Below, piece after piece: positions 1-12,078 of a stretch of DNA of 64,000 bases; position 1 is the first letter of the stretch, and the number at the start of each line of letters is the position of its first letter. The DNA comes from Heterobilharzia americana (lineage: Eukaryota; Platyhelminthes; Trematoda; Strigeidida; Schistosomatidae). The notes under the pieces are model-generated. The model was not told the DNA's origin and ran no database searches. It worked only from the letters and a program-made list of their open reading frames with translations. Where the stretch lies: the NCBI GenBank assembly GCA_944470555.2, contig OX104127.1:162064499-162128498 (forward strand). The letters are read 5' to 3'. A program made the position numbers and the translations under genes.

Positions 1-3000
1 TCAGTCATTGGGCTTTCTTACACAGAGTTAGTTCTTAAGATAATAAATAAACTCGTTTAAGGGTTGCATGTCAACTCTGGCAGAAATTATTTTAATCGAT
101 AAACAACAGCGACCGAAAGCAAGTTAGATGAAATTTGTTTGGATTTTGCTATCCATTGATTGAGTGCCATGAGTATATCAATCATACAAAAATGATCTTT
201 CGTGAACCTGTACCGTTAATCTTCAGTAAAGTTTATCCTTACCAGAAAGTAAGGTAGACATTCCACCATTTGATAGTACTTTCTACTTGTGTGATAGTGT
301 AGTTATTTATCTGCAGTCCAATGAGTCAAGTATATTACTTCCTTTATAAACTGATGAAATCCTTCGGTTATCTGTAACGAATGAAATCATTTGAATGGAT
401 GGTATCGATGTCCGTTTTCAGAAAATTGCATCACGTATGGTATTTCTATTACTAAAATGCGGTGTTTTCTGACACCGGCTAGTTGTACAACAGTCGGCGT
501 TATTTTTGTCAGAGTTTATTTTGGAATATTGGGTACCTGGTAAGGCATGCTTACTTTTAGATTTTGCTGTTACATCACCCGTGGATTATTTAGAAATACC
601 AGATATGCGCTCTTACATTCAGCGTTTGTTTCCAGCCTGTGTTATTTTCTTGAGTTGACCTTGGTTTGCTATTCTCATTGGATCCTATGATTGACGGATT
701 GAAAAGAAAGCCCAACGTTTAGTCCAAACTAGTACTATACCCTGAGTTGCTATGTTCAAGTTAGTCCTACAACCATTAACGTCACACTAAGAGAGAAGAT
801 GAGGTTAGACTGTTAAACCAAACAGGGGTGACTTCAAAGGCCACGCTAAAAAATGATAAGACAGCCAATTACATTCCTTTATTTTACGGAAAAGTATTCT
901 TCCAGGTAAAATACCGAAGTCTGATTGGTCATTTCAGCAATTGTTACAATGGCCTTTAAAGTTACTACCAAACAAGAGGTACCTACTCTGTGCAGTGCAT
1001 ATCTCTGAAGCATTTATTGTTAAACCGAATCGGAGAACTTATAGATCCCATGAATTCGAGTGATCTGTCCTGAAAGTTACTTTATATAGTGCAACTGATT
1101 GCAATCAACGTTTTTTTCAAGAACCCTATCGAAGATACGGTGTTTAGTTGTTCAATCTGCAAACGACTTTGTTTCTTGTCAACTACTGTATGGATGTAGT
1201 AAAATAGTAACAGTAAAGGTGGTTAACGTCATAAAAATCGTTTAGAAAATTAAAAATCATCTTGAAATTCAAACAGTTCCCATTTAAAAATTTCGTGCAT
1301 AAAGCAGATTCTTTCAAAAGCTATTGGATTAAATAACATAGTTCTTTTCACTTGTAAATAAAGTGTAAAAGTTTTATACACTAAATAAAACTAGTAATTG
1401 ATGGCGTTGGTGATCCTTCAAGCCACAGAGTTTTCTTCACGGTGTTTTTATTGCTTAGTGGCAGAGATGTAGGATTAAAATGGTAGCAGTAAGAAAAATT
1501 ATCTTTGCCATTTCATGATTTTATCCCCGAAAGAAGGTGAATGGTTACTACGTTTACCTGTCACATACTTTCATACCTTCGGTTTCTTTCCAAACTGTCT
1601 ACTGTTTGCATGCACTGAGGCATAACAGCTTCAACCATTTTATAGTAATGCTAATTCGTGTGTTGATAACTTCGTCATGTTTTCGTCTTGGAATTGTACT
1701 TGGTTCACTGGAAATCAGGTGGTCAAGAAATGGTTTAAACATCATTGATTAAGTAGAAAAAAGATAGTGAAATATGCCGTGAATTTCTTCTCATACAAAG
1801 AGAAGGCAAAACATATGAGCTAAGCAATAAAATAAGTCCCCTTCATGAATTTTAATAAAATTAGACGTAACGTGACTGAAAACGAACCAGACAAGCTACA
1901 TCTTATTTTCCTGTATTGTTTATGCTACTTATAAGTAGGCAAATTTATGTTGCCTAAGCGACTGGAAAATTTAAGGTGAAAACTGCTTGATATTTATGTT
2001 GTAAAGCCGATCAGTGATTGCAGATCATTTTTTTCAGAGGAATGTGGCGAAACAATGTGGTACCCTTTACGATGGCATGGTAGAGCAATTAAAAAACGAT
2101 GTATTAAGGAGAAGTAACGGGCTTAGTTTAGTGAGCGCGAGTAAACGAATTCATCAACCAACTGGTGTCATAGAAACCAGCTAAAGGTCAATATCGTTGC
2201 GTCTTCTGTTGAGTTTTGTCCTACGAAGAAGAAATAATGCTTTGAATTTCCTGATTACAAACATCAGCTTGTTCTGTATGCAGATAAGTCATCTAATAGT
2301 CAACCCTCCTAATGTGTATACTTACGCCTTTTTAGCATGTTAAATTACACCTACTGTTGTGTGTTTTCCTGCAGCTGCAAGCTGATCTTCATCTTTAGTG
2401 GTCAGTATCCTCTTGATCATTAAGAGATTATAACAGGTACGTTGATTGTGACTGATAATTTGATCGGTTGAAGTGATTAATTCCTTCACTACCTTACCAC
2501 CCCCTTACAATATGTTTCGAGCCTTATTTCTGCCTCCATTTTATGCCACTCATTTTGAAAACTTATTGTTAGGATATTTACCGATTGAAAAAGTCCAACA
2601 ACCATTTGTATTGTACACATTTTCTTTTACTTCTCCAGTTATCATCGAAGATGGTGTTTACAGATCAATTTGCATAATGCAATAAGAAGATGCAGTTCAT
2701 CTGAAATGTGTGATATATTTTCACAATGCATCTCGAGTAAACTGATCACATTTACTTTTTAAGGAATTTTTATATGAAAGGTGAAAATATAGTAGGATAA
2801 AGCAAATAAATTAGGGCAATACAAGATTTGAATGATAAAGTATAGGGAGGAGGCGTAATCGAACCTTGGTAACCTGCTTAAATGAAACTTTCCACCAAAC
2901 ATACTGTATCAGATTCTTCCCTTTAAGTCTGTTTTAGTCTCTCATATATGTCTTCCATACATATCACATATCTTTGAGGATTTTTAAAATGCTCTGAACT

Positions 3001-3640
3001 AGCCGTTTTTTTAGGTAATAGAAAACGAAGGAAAAATGTCATATAAGAGAGAAATGGACTTTTGAATGCACAAAAGCACATTGTATTTCTATACCTCAGA
3101 TACCTGTTTCAAATATTACATTCTTCTACTGGCTGACTAAATAAACTACAGCTACTGTTTAGTAGTGTTTAAACACCGGACGCTAACTTAGCACCAACCC
3201 ACTGCTTCAAATTACTACCTTAGATGTTGTTATTCTGGACAACATTCAGACACCATAATAATTTCGTTTGAAAATTCTTTTTTAGAAGTAAATTTGTGAA
3301 TTTATTACATGCTGAAAATTTCATACTGTAGCAAATATTTCGTTTGGAATAAAGCTGTTATTATTGTTATTGGTGTTATGATTATTATCGTTATTACTAT
3401 GGAAGTTAATGGTGATGGGACATGTCCCTAAATAGCTCGAGAAACACTTTGTACGGACTAGGAAACAACACCATCTATAGGTAACCATATCATAGAAGCA
3501 GGTCATAGGATTGACTCCAAAGCAGCCTTTAGACCATTATATAGGAGCCATCAGGAAGTCTTAGCCATGCGAAAGCTCAAACCCTTTCGTATATTGAAAA
3601 AATGGTTTGTCCTTACCTTAATTCTTCCTGGAAAATCTTC
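1..3640. other. AT-rich sequence, no gene recognised
   Basis: No open frame exceeds about 75 codons and none resembles a known family. A degenerate TTA-rich microsatellite lies near 3358-3400. A stretch near 2850-2930 has a weak tRNA B-box-like motif on the minus strand, too poor to call. Otherwise nothing is seen; the stretch may be intronic or intergenic. Confidence 0.6.
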
Positions 3641-3649
3641 ACCTGGAGG

Positions 3650-3985
3650 TAGTATTCATCACGGACCGACACCAGTTTGGGAACTATTGAGAACTCGAAA
3701 GTGCTGGATAGGTGTTTCGCAGTAGTACGAGACTCCTCATCAATACACATCACTACCCTGCCAGGGATCGAACTCAGGACCTTCAAGACTTCCACTGAAA
3801 GCGTTAACTATCCAGCTACTGGGTCGATGTCGAGTGGTCTGCAGTTCCGTACATCTGTCACTTTACACCATAGTGCGACCATCCATCAAGCTTTTCACTT
3901 CTGACTGGTTGACCGCACGGGTCATGAACTCTGATTGCAACTTCAGGAAGTCCGTCTCAAAGCATGTCACTAGTGAGGACTATAT
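3650..3985 (-). mobile_element. tRNA-like SINE with dead hammerhead (gamma type)
   Basis: Read on the minus strand, this copy has a tRNA-like head with B box GTTCGATCCC followed by a hammerhead-like segment at about 3701-3750. Its layout matches the copy at 57690-58035: head, hammerhead segment, then a tail reaching an ATTCATCA motif. The ribozyme is broken: the first core C of CUGANGA is A, and the cleavage triplet reads AUC. GAAA is still present. The copy is old and shows no clear target duplication. The family assignment comes from the alignment with the other copies in this window. Confidence 0.6.
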
Positions 3986-3989
3986 AATG

Positions 3990-5380
3990 ATGTAATCTCA
4001 GGTTTATAGGGAATTTATTTTTTTCAATGCAGTATTCACCACGCAAGAATATCCCATCTCAATTTATCAATCCCTATTTTGCACATCTTGTACTATTCTT
4101 ATTTACTTGTTTTATCTCTATTTATTTTCATATAAAAGTGCCTTGACAACTGAAAGTGTGATCAAATTTTTCGAAGTGTTGCGCGGCTATATCATACTTC
4201 TCATATAAACTCCGTCTTCTTATTAAAATATACAAATCCATCAAAGAAAATGATTGTTTCAGGTTCATAGGTAAGCAAAAGTTGCAAAGTACTGGGCAAC
4301 AACGGACCGTTATTATAATTATCTTGACCAGTACGTATGATTTAATGGATTGCGTTTGACAAGCTGCTTGTTAAAAGGATTCAATATATCTTATAAACAT
4401 GGTTTTCCAGATTAAGTTAGTAGTCAGAAGATAACTTTCTTCAAAAAAGTTCTCATACACACTAGTAGCACACTGATGTACATCTTGAGGATTGGTACAT
4501 ATGGCTATAAATGACATGGAATTCTTATGAAAGAAATGATGGAGCAGATAAAAGTCTGTCGTAACCAATCATATTTAACAAGTAAATACAGTTTCTGTTC
4601 ATTGTTTGTAAAGGGTGGTCTTAACTTCTATTGCTGAGATATCTCGGTGATATTGTTATTCAAGTATGGCTTCATGTAGGATTATCATCAAGGAGATAAA
4701 ACCTCCTTATTCACTTAGATTGTTTCGACAAGTACACATCTTCTTGTGTCTAAATAACAGGAAAACTATTGTTGAGGCTTACACAAAGCATCTTACTGTG
4801 CTTTTCAGTTGATTCTCAAGTTTACTACTGAAAAGTATTACTGTCGATGGGGTTACGATGAAGTTAAGAAGCTTTACATAGATAGATATCAAAGTTAACC
4901 TTAAAACAGTGGTTTAAGTCAGTGAATTATATTTCAAGGTTAATTTCTTTGATTTACAAAACCAACTACAATACCCGAGTTAGAAACTAAATTGAACAAA
5001 AAAGTCACTCTCTTGACTCTTTGTCAACAAGAACATCAGTTGGCCGTTATACATCATGACATTTCATAGCCTATTTCAGTGCATGTAAACATGAATTCGA
5101 CTTTGAAAGCGTTAAGATCTTAGCAATCAATCAGTAATCAACAAGCGCATAGACAATGATCCAACCTATTAATCAATAGGAAAAAGAATAAAAACAATTT
5201 ATAAGGTGAAAGATTAGGCAGAGAAATAGACAATAGGAAGTTCGGTGTAATCAATGACACAACAATCAAATAAAACTACTAGTCACGTACCACTTCATCT
5301 GGACAGATTAGTGAGTCACTAACGCAGAAATTCTGACTGTTGACTAGGGAACGCAATATCATAAACATATAGGTATATGT
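3990..5380. other. AT-rich sequence, nothing recognised
   Basis: Only short frames and no repeat family shared with the rest of the window were seen here. Confidence 0.5.
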
Positions 5381-5384
5381 TTTA

Positions 5385-5741
5385 AAAAAAATAGTATTCA
5401 TCATGAACTGATATCAATTAGATAGCCACTGGAAACGTGGGAGAACCGAACCCTATTTCCTGCATCACCACACACCCAAACTCCTGCTGCGGATAGAATG
5501 CAGGATCTTCAGAGGTGACGGCGAATGCGTTAACCACTCAGCCACTCAGTGCTTTACAGTTTCCTACTTGTGTCAATTCGCGACATACTCCAACTATGCA
5601 TCAAGGTGTTCAGTTGGTATCCACTTCATTTCCAGTTGGTTAACCCAACACGTCACAGATTCTCACTAGAACTTCAAGATATCCATTTTTAGGTTAATGA
5701 GAGTTTTGTTTTTAAGGTAGTATCCATCATGAACTTATGCG

Positions 5742-5745
<4 letters not shown>
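5385..5745 (-). mobile_element. Diverged gamma-type SINE plus truncated second copy
   Basis: 5385-5695 follows the gamma SINE order (ATTCATCA end, tRNA-like block with AACCACTCAGCCACT, long tail) but is much diverged. The hammerhead core has been lost. A second copy starts at about 5713 with the same ATCCATCATGAA end and is cut off by the (TA)n tract that follows. No intact promoter box is left. Confidence 0.45.
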
Positions 5746-5746
<1 letters not shown>

Positions 5747-5806
<60 letters not shown>

Positions 5807-5826
5807 TACATATATATATATATATA
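5747..5826. repeat. (TA)n microsatellite
   Basis: About 80 bp of TA dinucleotides with two CATATA interruptions near the right end. It abuts the truncated 5' side of the RTE fragment at 5829. Open frames reading YIYIY across it are accidental. Confidence 0.95.
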
Positions 5827-5828
5827 CC

Positions 5829-6690
5829 GTGAAAAAGATCCTAGAAGATTTGGATTTCGCCGATGACTTGTGTCTAATGTCACACAAACTCAAAGATCTA
5901 CAGGCAAAAACTAACAAGTTGACAGAAGAGGCAGCGAAAGAAGACGGGACTTCAAGTGAATATAGAGAAGACAACCAACCACTACCACCACCACCAACAA
6001 CAGGCTCCAATCACCATCAACGGGAGAAACTTAAAGGAAGTAGCCCCTTTCACCTACACCTATCTAGGCAGCACCGTTTCAACTACAGGTGGCGGCACAG
6101 ACGAGGACGTGAAAGTAGCCAGGATCGGAAAGAAAGCAAGACAGGTGCTCATTAACCTGAAACCAGTGTGAAGATCTGCTGCACTCAGACTTAAGCGTGA
6201 ACAACCTCCGGAATTTTAACACTGATGCCAGTCAAGTCACTGCATCTGTATGGTTGAGAGACTTGGCGCGTTACGAAAGGGATTCCCAACAAACTACAGA
6301 CATTCATCAACAGCTGCTGCCTACGCTGGCTCGATACTGAAGCTCAGATAGCCAGAATAATAAGAATGAGCAACAAGGATTCCCGCCTGACAACGAACCA
6401 ACCAAGAACCTATTGCTCAACAAATATGAAGAAGGAAGTGAAGATGGATTGAGCATGCACTGAGAAGACCAACTGGGGACATCACGTGCCAGTCCAGTTG
6501 CTCGAGTGGAACCTAGATGGGAAACGACGAGTTGGGTGTCCGAGATGAGGGTGACATGGAGGAGGAGATGGTGTGAGAAAGAAATGAGAGCTTGTGGACA
6601 GTGGTGGAGCCAGGTTGAAAAGATTGGAGAGAAGAGAGTGGAATGGAGACGTGCTTACTGAATCCCTATATTCCACTAGGAACCTAAGAG

Positions 6691-6696
<6 letters not shown>
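5829..6696 (+). mobile_element. RTE-clade LINE, 3' fragment with reverse transcriptase FADD motif
   Basis: The piece starts in the reverse-transcriptase palm, with FADD (the clade's version of YxDD) at 5856-5867. It continues through the C-terminal region (LTEEA, ITINGRNLKE, NKLQTFIN-like, RRPTGD segments) to the 3' end, where a (TA)n tail starts at 6697. Several frameshifts and stops break the frame after about residue 35, so it is dead. The 5' side is truncated against a (TA)n tract. The left arm of the large inverted repeat begins inside this element at about 6220. Assignment to RTE (SR2-like) is from the order of motifs; the exact family is not proven. Confidence 0.8.

Positions 6697-6751
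<55 letters not shown>
6697..6751. repeat. (TA)n tail of RTE fragment
   Basis: About 55 bp of TA directly follow the RTE 3' end. The partner tract in the right arm, 15557-15621, is 12 bp longer and is the only length difference between the arms. Confidence 0.93.
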
Positions 6752-6753
<2 letters not shown>

Positions 6754-6799
6754 ATGAATGCATAGTTGAATTCATCAAGTTTTTAATTAAGTTACCCTT

Positions 6800-7870
6800 C
6801 AACTAACAGGGATTTTATGGAGATACTCTCAGCTGGGTATTATTTTAAACTTACTGGAATATATTACTGTCAATTTAATGGTATCCCAGTGCTTCGCACT
6901 TCACAAGTTATTTAGGCTTTTGTTTAAAACATGCTGTAAATTTGACAATTAAGCTTCCGTACGCTTAAAATCTTACTAGTTAATTAGTTTAACATGAAAA
7001 GTAGAGAATTTCAGTGTATTTAGAATGGAACTTGAATCTAAGTAACTCAAAATAATTTTATAAATTCAATAAAATGTTTTCTGTTGTTTTTAGAAATGTA
7101 TATTTTAGGTGTAAATTAAAAAAAAATTCCTCAGTTTATTTGCATAAGTCTCAAATATACATTGATGAGTAGACGCTTTCCATCGAATAAAAGCAGATTG
7201 ATAGTATAAGTGATGAACGGGAACATCAAAGGAAGAATGTAGCATCAGTTTAGGACAATTATTATTCTTGTTAAACATTTTAATACTATCACACAGCATA
7301 CAGCTAACAGTATATGACTTTGCTCTGCGATTCCCATCATGCCACAGCGATTAAAGTTAGTCCTATGGCTATCAAACAGACTTTTCTGGCATATTAGGAC
7401 CTCAAAAAAAGTTATTACTGCTGGTGATAGTCATTAATTCGTTGGAAAAAGCAAGCGCAATGTATAAAACGCGATCATTTCGTTCTAGTATAGAATTCCA
7501 TAGTAGTGCTCACCTACAATGACGTCAGCGATCAAACCCAGGTTTCTTAGGTCTTGTCAAGAGAACACATTACCACTGAGCCCTGTGAGGCGGAATTCGA
7601 TGCTATACATTTTCCTATTTCTAGCAATTCACAATGTAAAGTAACCATCATCTAATTCCATTGGCAGCTATCAGTCCTTATATACGACTTACTTAACCTC
7701 TTACTACATGGCTTCTCACTAGAACATCAGTAAATCCATCTCAAATGCATATCAGCAAGGCGAACTAGGCAGTAAATCAGTTGTTTATTTTTCCCAAATT
7801 CTATGGAAAATTACACCCTAACGCTTCATATTTCATGGCTAGATTAACTGCTTATTTGATGCTGTACAAA
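6800..7870. other. Non-LINE segment of IR1 left arm with SINE remnant
   Basis: AT-rich sequence lying between an RTE 3' end and an oppositely oriented RTE 5' half. About 7480-7785 shows the gamma SINE order in decayed form (TTCTAGTATAG, a CAAACCCAGG box, a CTTCTCACTAGAAC tail) without any hammerhead core. The same sequence recurs in reverse at 14440-15500. Confidence 0.5.
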
Positions 7871-7875
7871 AACAA

Positions 7876-10235
7876 GCATCATATAGCATATAGCTGTTGA
7901 ATGAGGATGATCAAGGTTTATGTCACTATAACTGAAGTTTTGCAGCAGCTGATCGTCAAATTAATTCTCAGTCGACGCTGTCGGAGGCCCTTTCAAAGTC
8001 GATGAAGTTGAGGTGAGGTGGAGAGTTGACTGGTATTCTATGCCCTGTTCTATGCATAGCGTTGCGTTGCGTTGCGTAGAGTTGCAATTTGATCCTCACA
8101 TCATTTGTCCTACCCGAAGACAGCCAACAAGCCGGCCTGTTTCGGTTGTAATTTTGAATGCGGAGCAGTTTTAAACTTCTCCAGAATGATGCGGCCTAAT
8201 TTCTCCTTCAGGTGGACAGGGGTGGAGGATGATTCCTCACCACTTCTTGCAAGAAATTAGTTCTCCCTTCTTTCAGAGTTTGACAAGGTAGCCCGTCTTC
8301 CGGTCAAAAACCAGGTACCTTCCCTTCCTTCTTTCCCTCCAAACCTTGTGCAATAGTGTTGTGAGCATGTTCGCTGTTGTCTCTGTGTCTATTTTCAGTG
8401 TTCTTGGTGATACATCATCTAGTCCTACTGCTTTCCCAGATTTCAGCAATTTTGTGGCTTTCAAGACTTCGGCTTTTGTCGGAGGGCTTGTGTTCACTGA
8501 TATTTCTGTGACTGGGTTGCTGGTGGTATTTCTGGATGTGTTGGAGGTGGTGATGGTAGTCGATTCAAGAGCTTTTTGAAGTGGTCAGTCCATCGTTTCC
8601 TTAGTTTCTCCTCTTTGGCGGTAACCAAGTTATGTCCACTATCTTTCATTGGTTTCATCTGTGTTCATCCATTCCCAGAGAGTATTTTGGTTATTTGATA
8701 TAGTGTTGTCAGGTCTCTGTCTCTCCTACCTGCAGCCATTTCTACTTCAATTGTAAGTGTGTCGTAGAAGTGCCCACTGTGTTTGCGCACACCCTTCTTC
8801 ACTTCTTTGTCCAGTGTAGTGTTTTATGGGTTGTAATCAGTTCCTCTTTTCGTTGTTCATCACTGCACTGCACTGGTTCATCTTCTGCTTCATCATCTTA
8901 CCCTCCCTACTCCATCAGCTTCCATGTGTCCTTCGACATCCATTCCTTGTTCTGTTTTTTCTCCCATCCCAACACGGTTATGCAGGTTTCCCTCCACATC
9001 CCTTCCAAAGAGTTCCAGCGTTCTTCTACTCATGTTTCTTCAGGGATGTTTCCAAATATCTATCATTTTATCTTGATGACTGACGTGAAGATTTCCTTTC
9101 TAGTTTCGTCGCTCAGTTTCTATTCTGGGTGTTGAACTTCAACTGTCGTCTATCACCAACTTCTTTGAAGGCTTTCAACCTGATTTTAAAAGTTCCTTGC
9201 AAAGGTTAGTCATTGGTGTGAAACTACATCTGCTCCTCTCTCTTCCTGATCAGATCTTGTGTTCAGTAGGCTACTTCTCCACTTTCTTCACATTGAAATG
9301 AAGTCGATCTGATTTCTAGTGTAGTGCGTCCTGATGTCTGGTGAAATCCATGTCTCTGTCTTTTGAATATCCTTGTGTTTACACACACTACCTCCAATCA
9401 CCAAATCGTTGAATGCGCGGATGTCTACAAACAGTTCTACATTCTCCTTCATTTCACCAAATGCTTCTCGATCCATGATGAATTCTCTTCCTGTGTTCTC
9501 CACTCCCACTTTCGCATTCATATCACCCCACCTATTAGAATTTCGATGTCACCAACTGGAGTGGTGTCTTGTCCTGTACTGATTACAGTTGTCTGTAGAA
9601 TCCCTCCTTCTTCTCTTCACCTGCATTATTTGTAGGTGCATAGTGTAGCGTAGCATTGTATCATTGTGACTCTCCCTCCTTTCGAGTTGAATCTTACCGT
9701 GATGATGGTGATCCTGGAGGAGGAGATTGGTTCCCACTGTATGAGAGAGAGGGACAGAGAGAGCGTTCGATGCTGTTGGGGACATGATGATGGCCACTGG
9801 ACAACTCAGTGTGCTGTTCTCGTGGTTGTCGTCTGGGTGACAATATTGGAGTAGATAATTGACTCCTCACTAGTTGGTAGTTTGGAGAGTCCACTTCCAT
9901 GCCATACTTTCTCATCTCTTTTTCGATCTGGTCAGCCTTGCCAGCCAGCTTCAAACATGGTGCTCGCATTCCATGTCCCCAATCTTACTTTTGCTTTCAT
10001 CAGCCAATTGGCTTCCCTATGGCTTTCACCAACCGGCGTTATTTCGTCTCCCTTATTGCAGTGAGGAATAAGTTCATTTTTATTTTATGTTTTCTTTGTG
10101 CTTTGAAGTTTGTGTAGCAGTTGGATTGCTTTTATAAAGGTAGGGTTGCTGGTTTTATGCCCAACCTTCCCTATTTATCCGGGCTCAAGACGGTCTAGTA
10201 ACTAGGGAATTAGTTAACCAGGCAAGGTTTCTTTA
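7876..10235 (-). mobile_element. RTE-clade LINE, 5' half (UTR, endonuclease, start of RT), dead
   Basis: Read on the minus strand from 10235: a 5' UTR, then an AP-endonuclease-like start (a KVRLGTWNA-like segment near 9990-10010), a (CACTA)-type stretch, then the RT N-terminus with SPPTKAEVLKATKLLKSGKA at about 8440-8497. The element breaks off near 7876 before the FADD motif. Numerous stops and frameshifts split it into pieces of no more than 121 codons. Relative to other copies it has replaced the usual linker with RRKGRYLVFDRKTGYLVKL. The 5' terminal 85 bp (10151-10235) differ from the partner arm, although the rest is almost identical. Confidence 0.8.
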
Positions 10236-12035
10236 TGTCAAATTTATCTGTTATTGGCTAGGGTAAGTTATCGTGAGTCAGTAACTTGGCTTACATTCAT
10301 AAATGGTAAATTCGTTTGGTCATATTATGATGAAGAGTATGTCGCGTAATCGATTATATGTTGGAAGACCGAAAATACCGCTAGGATGTTGTTTTCAGGT
10401 TGTGAGTTAGTACTTTCAGCTTATCACTTCTTAACAACAACTAATGAATATCAGGATATTTAAAACCCTAACCAGTGAATCAGAATTTAAGGACGGTTAC
10501 CAGGGCCAGTTGGCAAGTGATTTAACAAGTGTACGTTCCACGTTGACATTTCTCACAGCTGAGTAGTTTTTCAACTGCTCAGTTGTGGTGTTAACAAGGT
10601 TTTCGCTGGAAACCACTCAGGCTAGAAAAAAAGACGTGATCTCTGACATAATTGTCATGAACTAGCAAAACATACTACTACCGAATAACTGAAGTAGTCA
10701 GAAACCACTTAGGTTGATCTATACTCTTTGTCAGCCAGATCAGAGTGATCTAAGTCCGAACAGCTGTTCCACTCGTTTGGGAACGAGCACCTCAGCGAAG
10801 TATCCCCACAAATTGAGCTCATGGAACTAAATTAGTTCAGATCACCTGAATCTGTCTACCTGACTTGGTTACCGTGATATTTGAGCCTCTTAGATCGATG
10901 AGTATTAACGCTACCTCTGGAATGACTTATACGGATCTTATAAAGGCTGATCACAACTAAAAAAAGGAATTTCAGAATTTATTTTTGGTTTTTTATTAAT
11001 TTAATCAGTATTAAGAATTTTATACACCATAGATGAATAAACGAAACTCATTAGTCACTAGTTTTCATACTTTCTATGCTGATCTTAAGATTATTCTAAA
11101 CGTAGAAATGATACAAATATTTGTCAAAATCTTACTCCAAAGTAGAATTCACAAGAATATCAGGTAAATTAGGCTGCTAAAATCCTTTGAGTTCCACTTA
11201 ATCATTCAGTCAATATTGATATTACATCTGGTATTACTGTGGAATGATCCAAGTAGCCGTATCTTATATCAGTACATCAAGGTAAAAGGCGACAAGATGG
11301 AGGATCAAGGAAGAAAGTAATCGAATATAGTAAAAAGTCATAAGTTGATAAGAAGAAATGATTAAGCAATAATGAAATGCTATCTGACAACGAAGATTTG
11401 ATAAATCCAGTTATGCTTATCTGGACTGAATCAATCCACTTCTGCAGTTGTCCGTATGCGATCTTGGCAAACAAGCATGTCGGTCAGTAATTCTTCCTAG
11501 TTATAAAATACCCAAGACTAAAAGACCAAAAAATAATGCAGTATTTTAGCTAGGAGGGATAGTATATTTTGTGAACCATGCCAAAATACCAAGACGCTTC
11601 GACTGACTAACATAAACACCTCATACCAGCAGCACAACTAGCCAAATGGCATATCTGTCTGACTGTATACCTTCAGCCTAATCAGTCAGCATCAACGATA
11701 AAACCTTAAGGTTTTGATTTTGGGGATTATTTTTCACTATTTTGTATATCATTCAGTATGTTTAAATATATTGGCACCTACGTAATTCAACTATCGTTTT
11801 TCAATCTGTGCGAAAAACAGCGATTCCAAGAAAGCGTAAATCTGCAAACCCAGATTTTCAAGTAAATACCCTGCTCACAGTTTGAACGGTTACGTTCACT
11901 CAGTAGACGTCTTTGTTTACACGTATATTCCAGATATCAACAAATGTCATGCATAATTGTCATTATTCCACAAAATCGAGATAATAAGAAATATAACATA
12001 TACGAAATTAATGAAATAAAATCTAAAATCACTTT

Positions 12036-12040
<5 letters not shown>
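10236..12040. other. Spacer of IR1, mostly unrecognised
   Basis: About 1.8 kb of single-copy-looking sequence between the arms. 11210-11730 belongs to a dispersed repeat listed separately. The rest, including the 10440-10920 block of higher GC, gave no coding frame above 65 codons and no family I recognise. Confidence 0.5.
11210..11735 (+). repeat. Dispersed repeat R1, copy 1
   Basis: Shares scattered, ordered blocks with 52990-53640 and with 32400-32660: CTGGTATTACTGTGGAA, a GCCAAAATACC block, GCCAAATGGC, a GTCAGCATCAACG block, and TTTTGATTTTGGGGA. The copies are diverged, non-coding and of similar size. Function and class are unknown; it could be an old LINE UTR or a non-autonomous element. 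Confidence 0.5.

Positions 12041-12075
<35 letters not shown>
12041..12075. repeat. (TA)n microsatellite
   Basis: Pure TA tract just upstream of the RTE 5' end that begins the right arm. Confidence 0.9.

Positions 12076-12077
<2 letters not shown>

Positions 12078-12078
<1 letters not shown>

Larger units (their letters stand above)
6220..10150. repeat. Left arm of large near-perfect inverted repeat (IR1)
   Basis: This arm is the reverse complement of 12155-16098. Inside 7105-10117, matching positions sum to a constant 22306. Outside the TA tract at 6697 they sum to 22318, so the only indel I see is 12 bp of TA repeats. I noticed only a few base differences, for example C/T near 9697 and A/G near 6550. 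The arm contains an RTE 3' end, a non-RTE segment with a SINE remnant, and the 5' half of an RTE on the minus strand. Confidence 0.93.

Noticed and set aside
5735..6010. YIYIY-rich frames across TA tracts (also at 6594, 15500)
   Set aside because: Dinucleotide repeats read as Tyr-Ile; they join LINE pieces by accident.
8770..9135. 121-codon frame and its mirror at 13171-13536
   Set aside because: It runs antisense to the RTE endonuclease/RT linker region and is identical in both arms only because the arms are identical.
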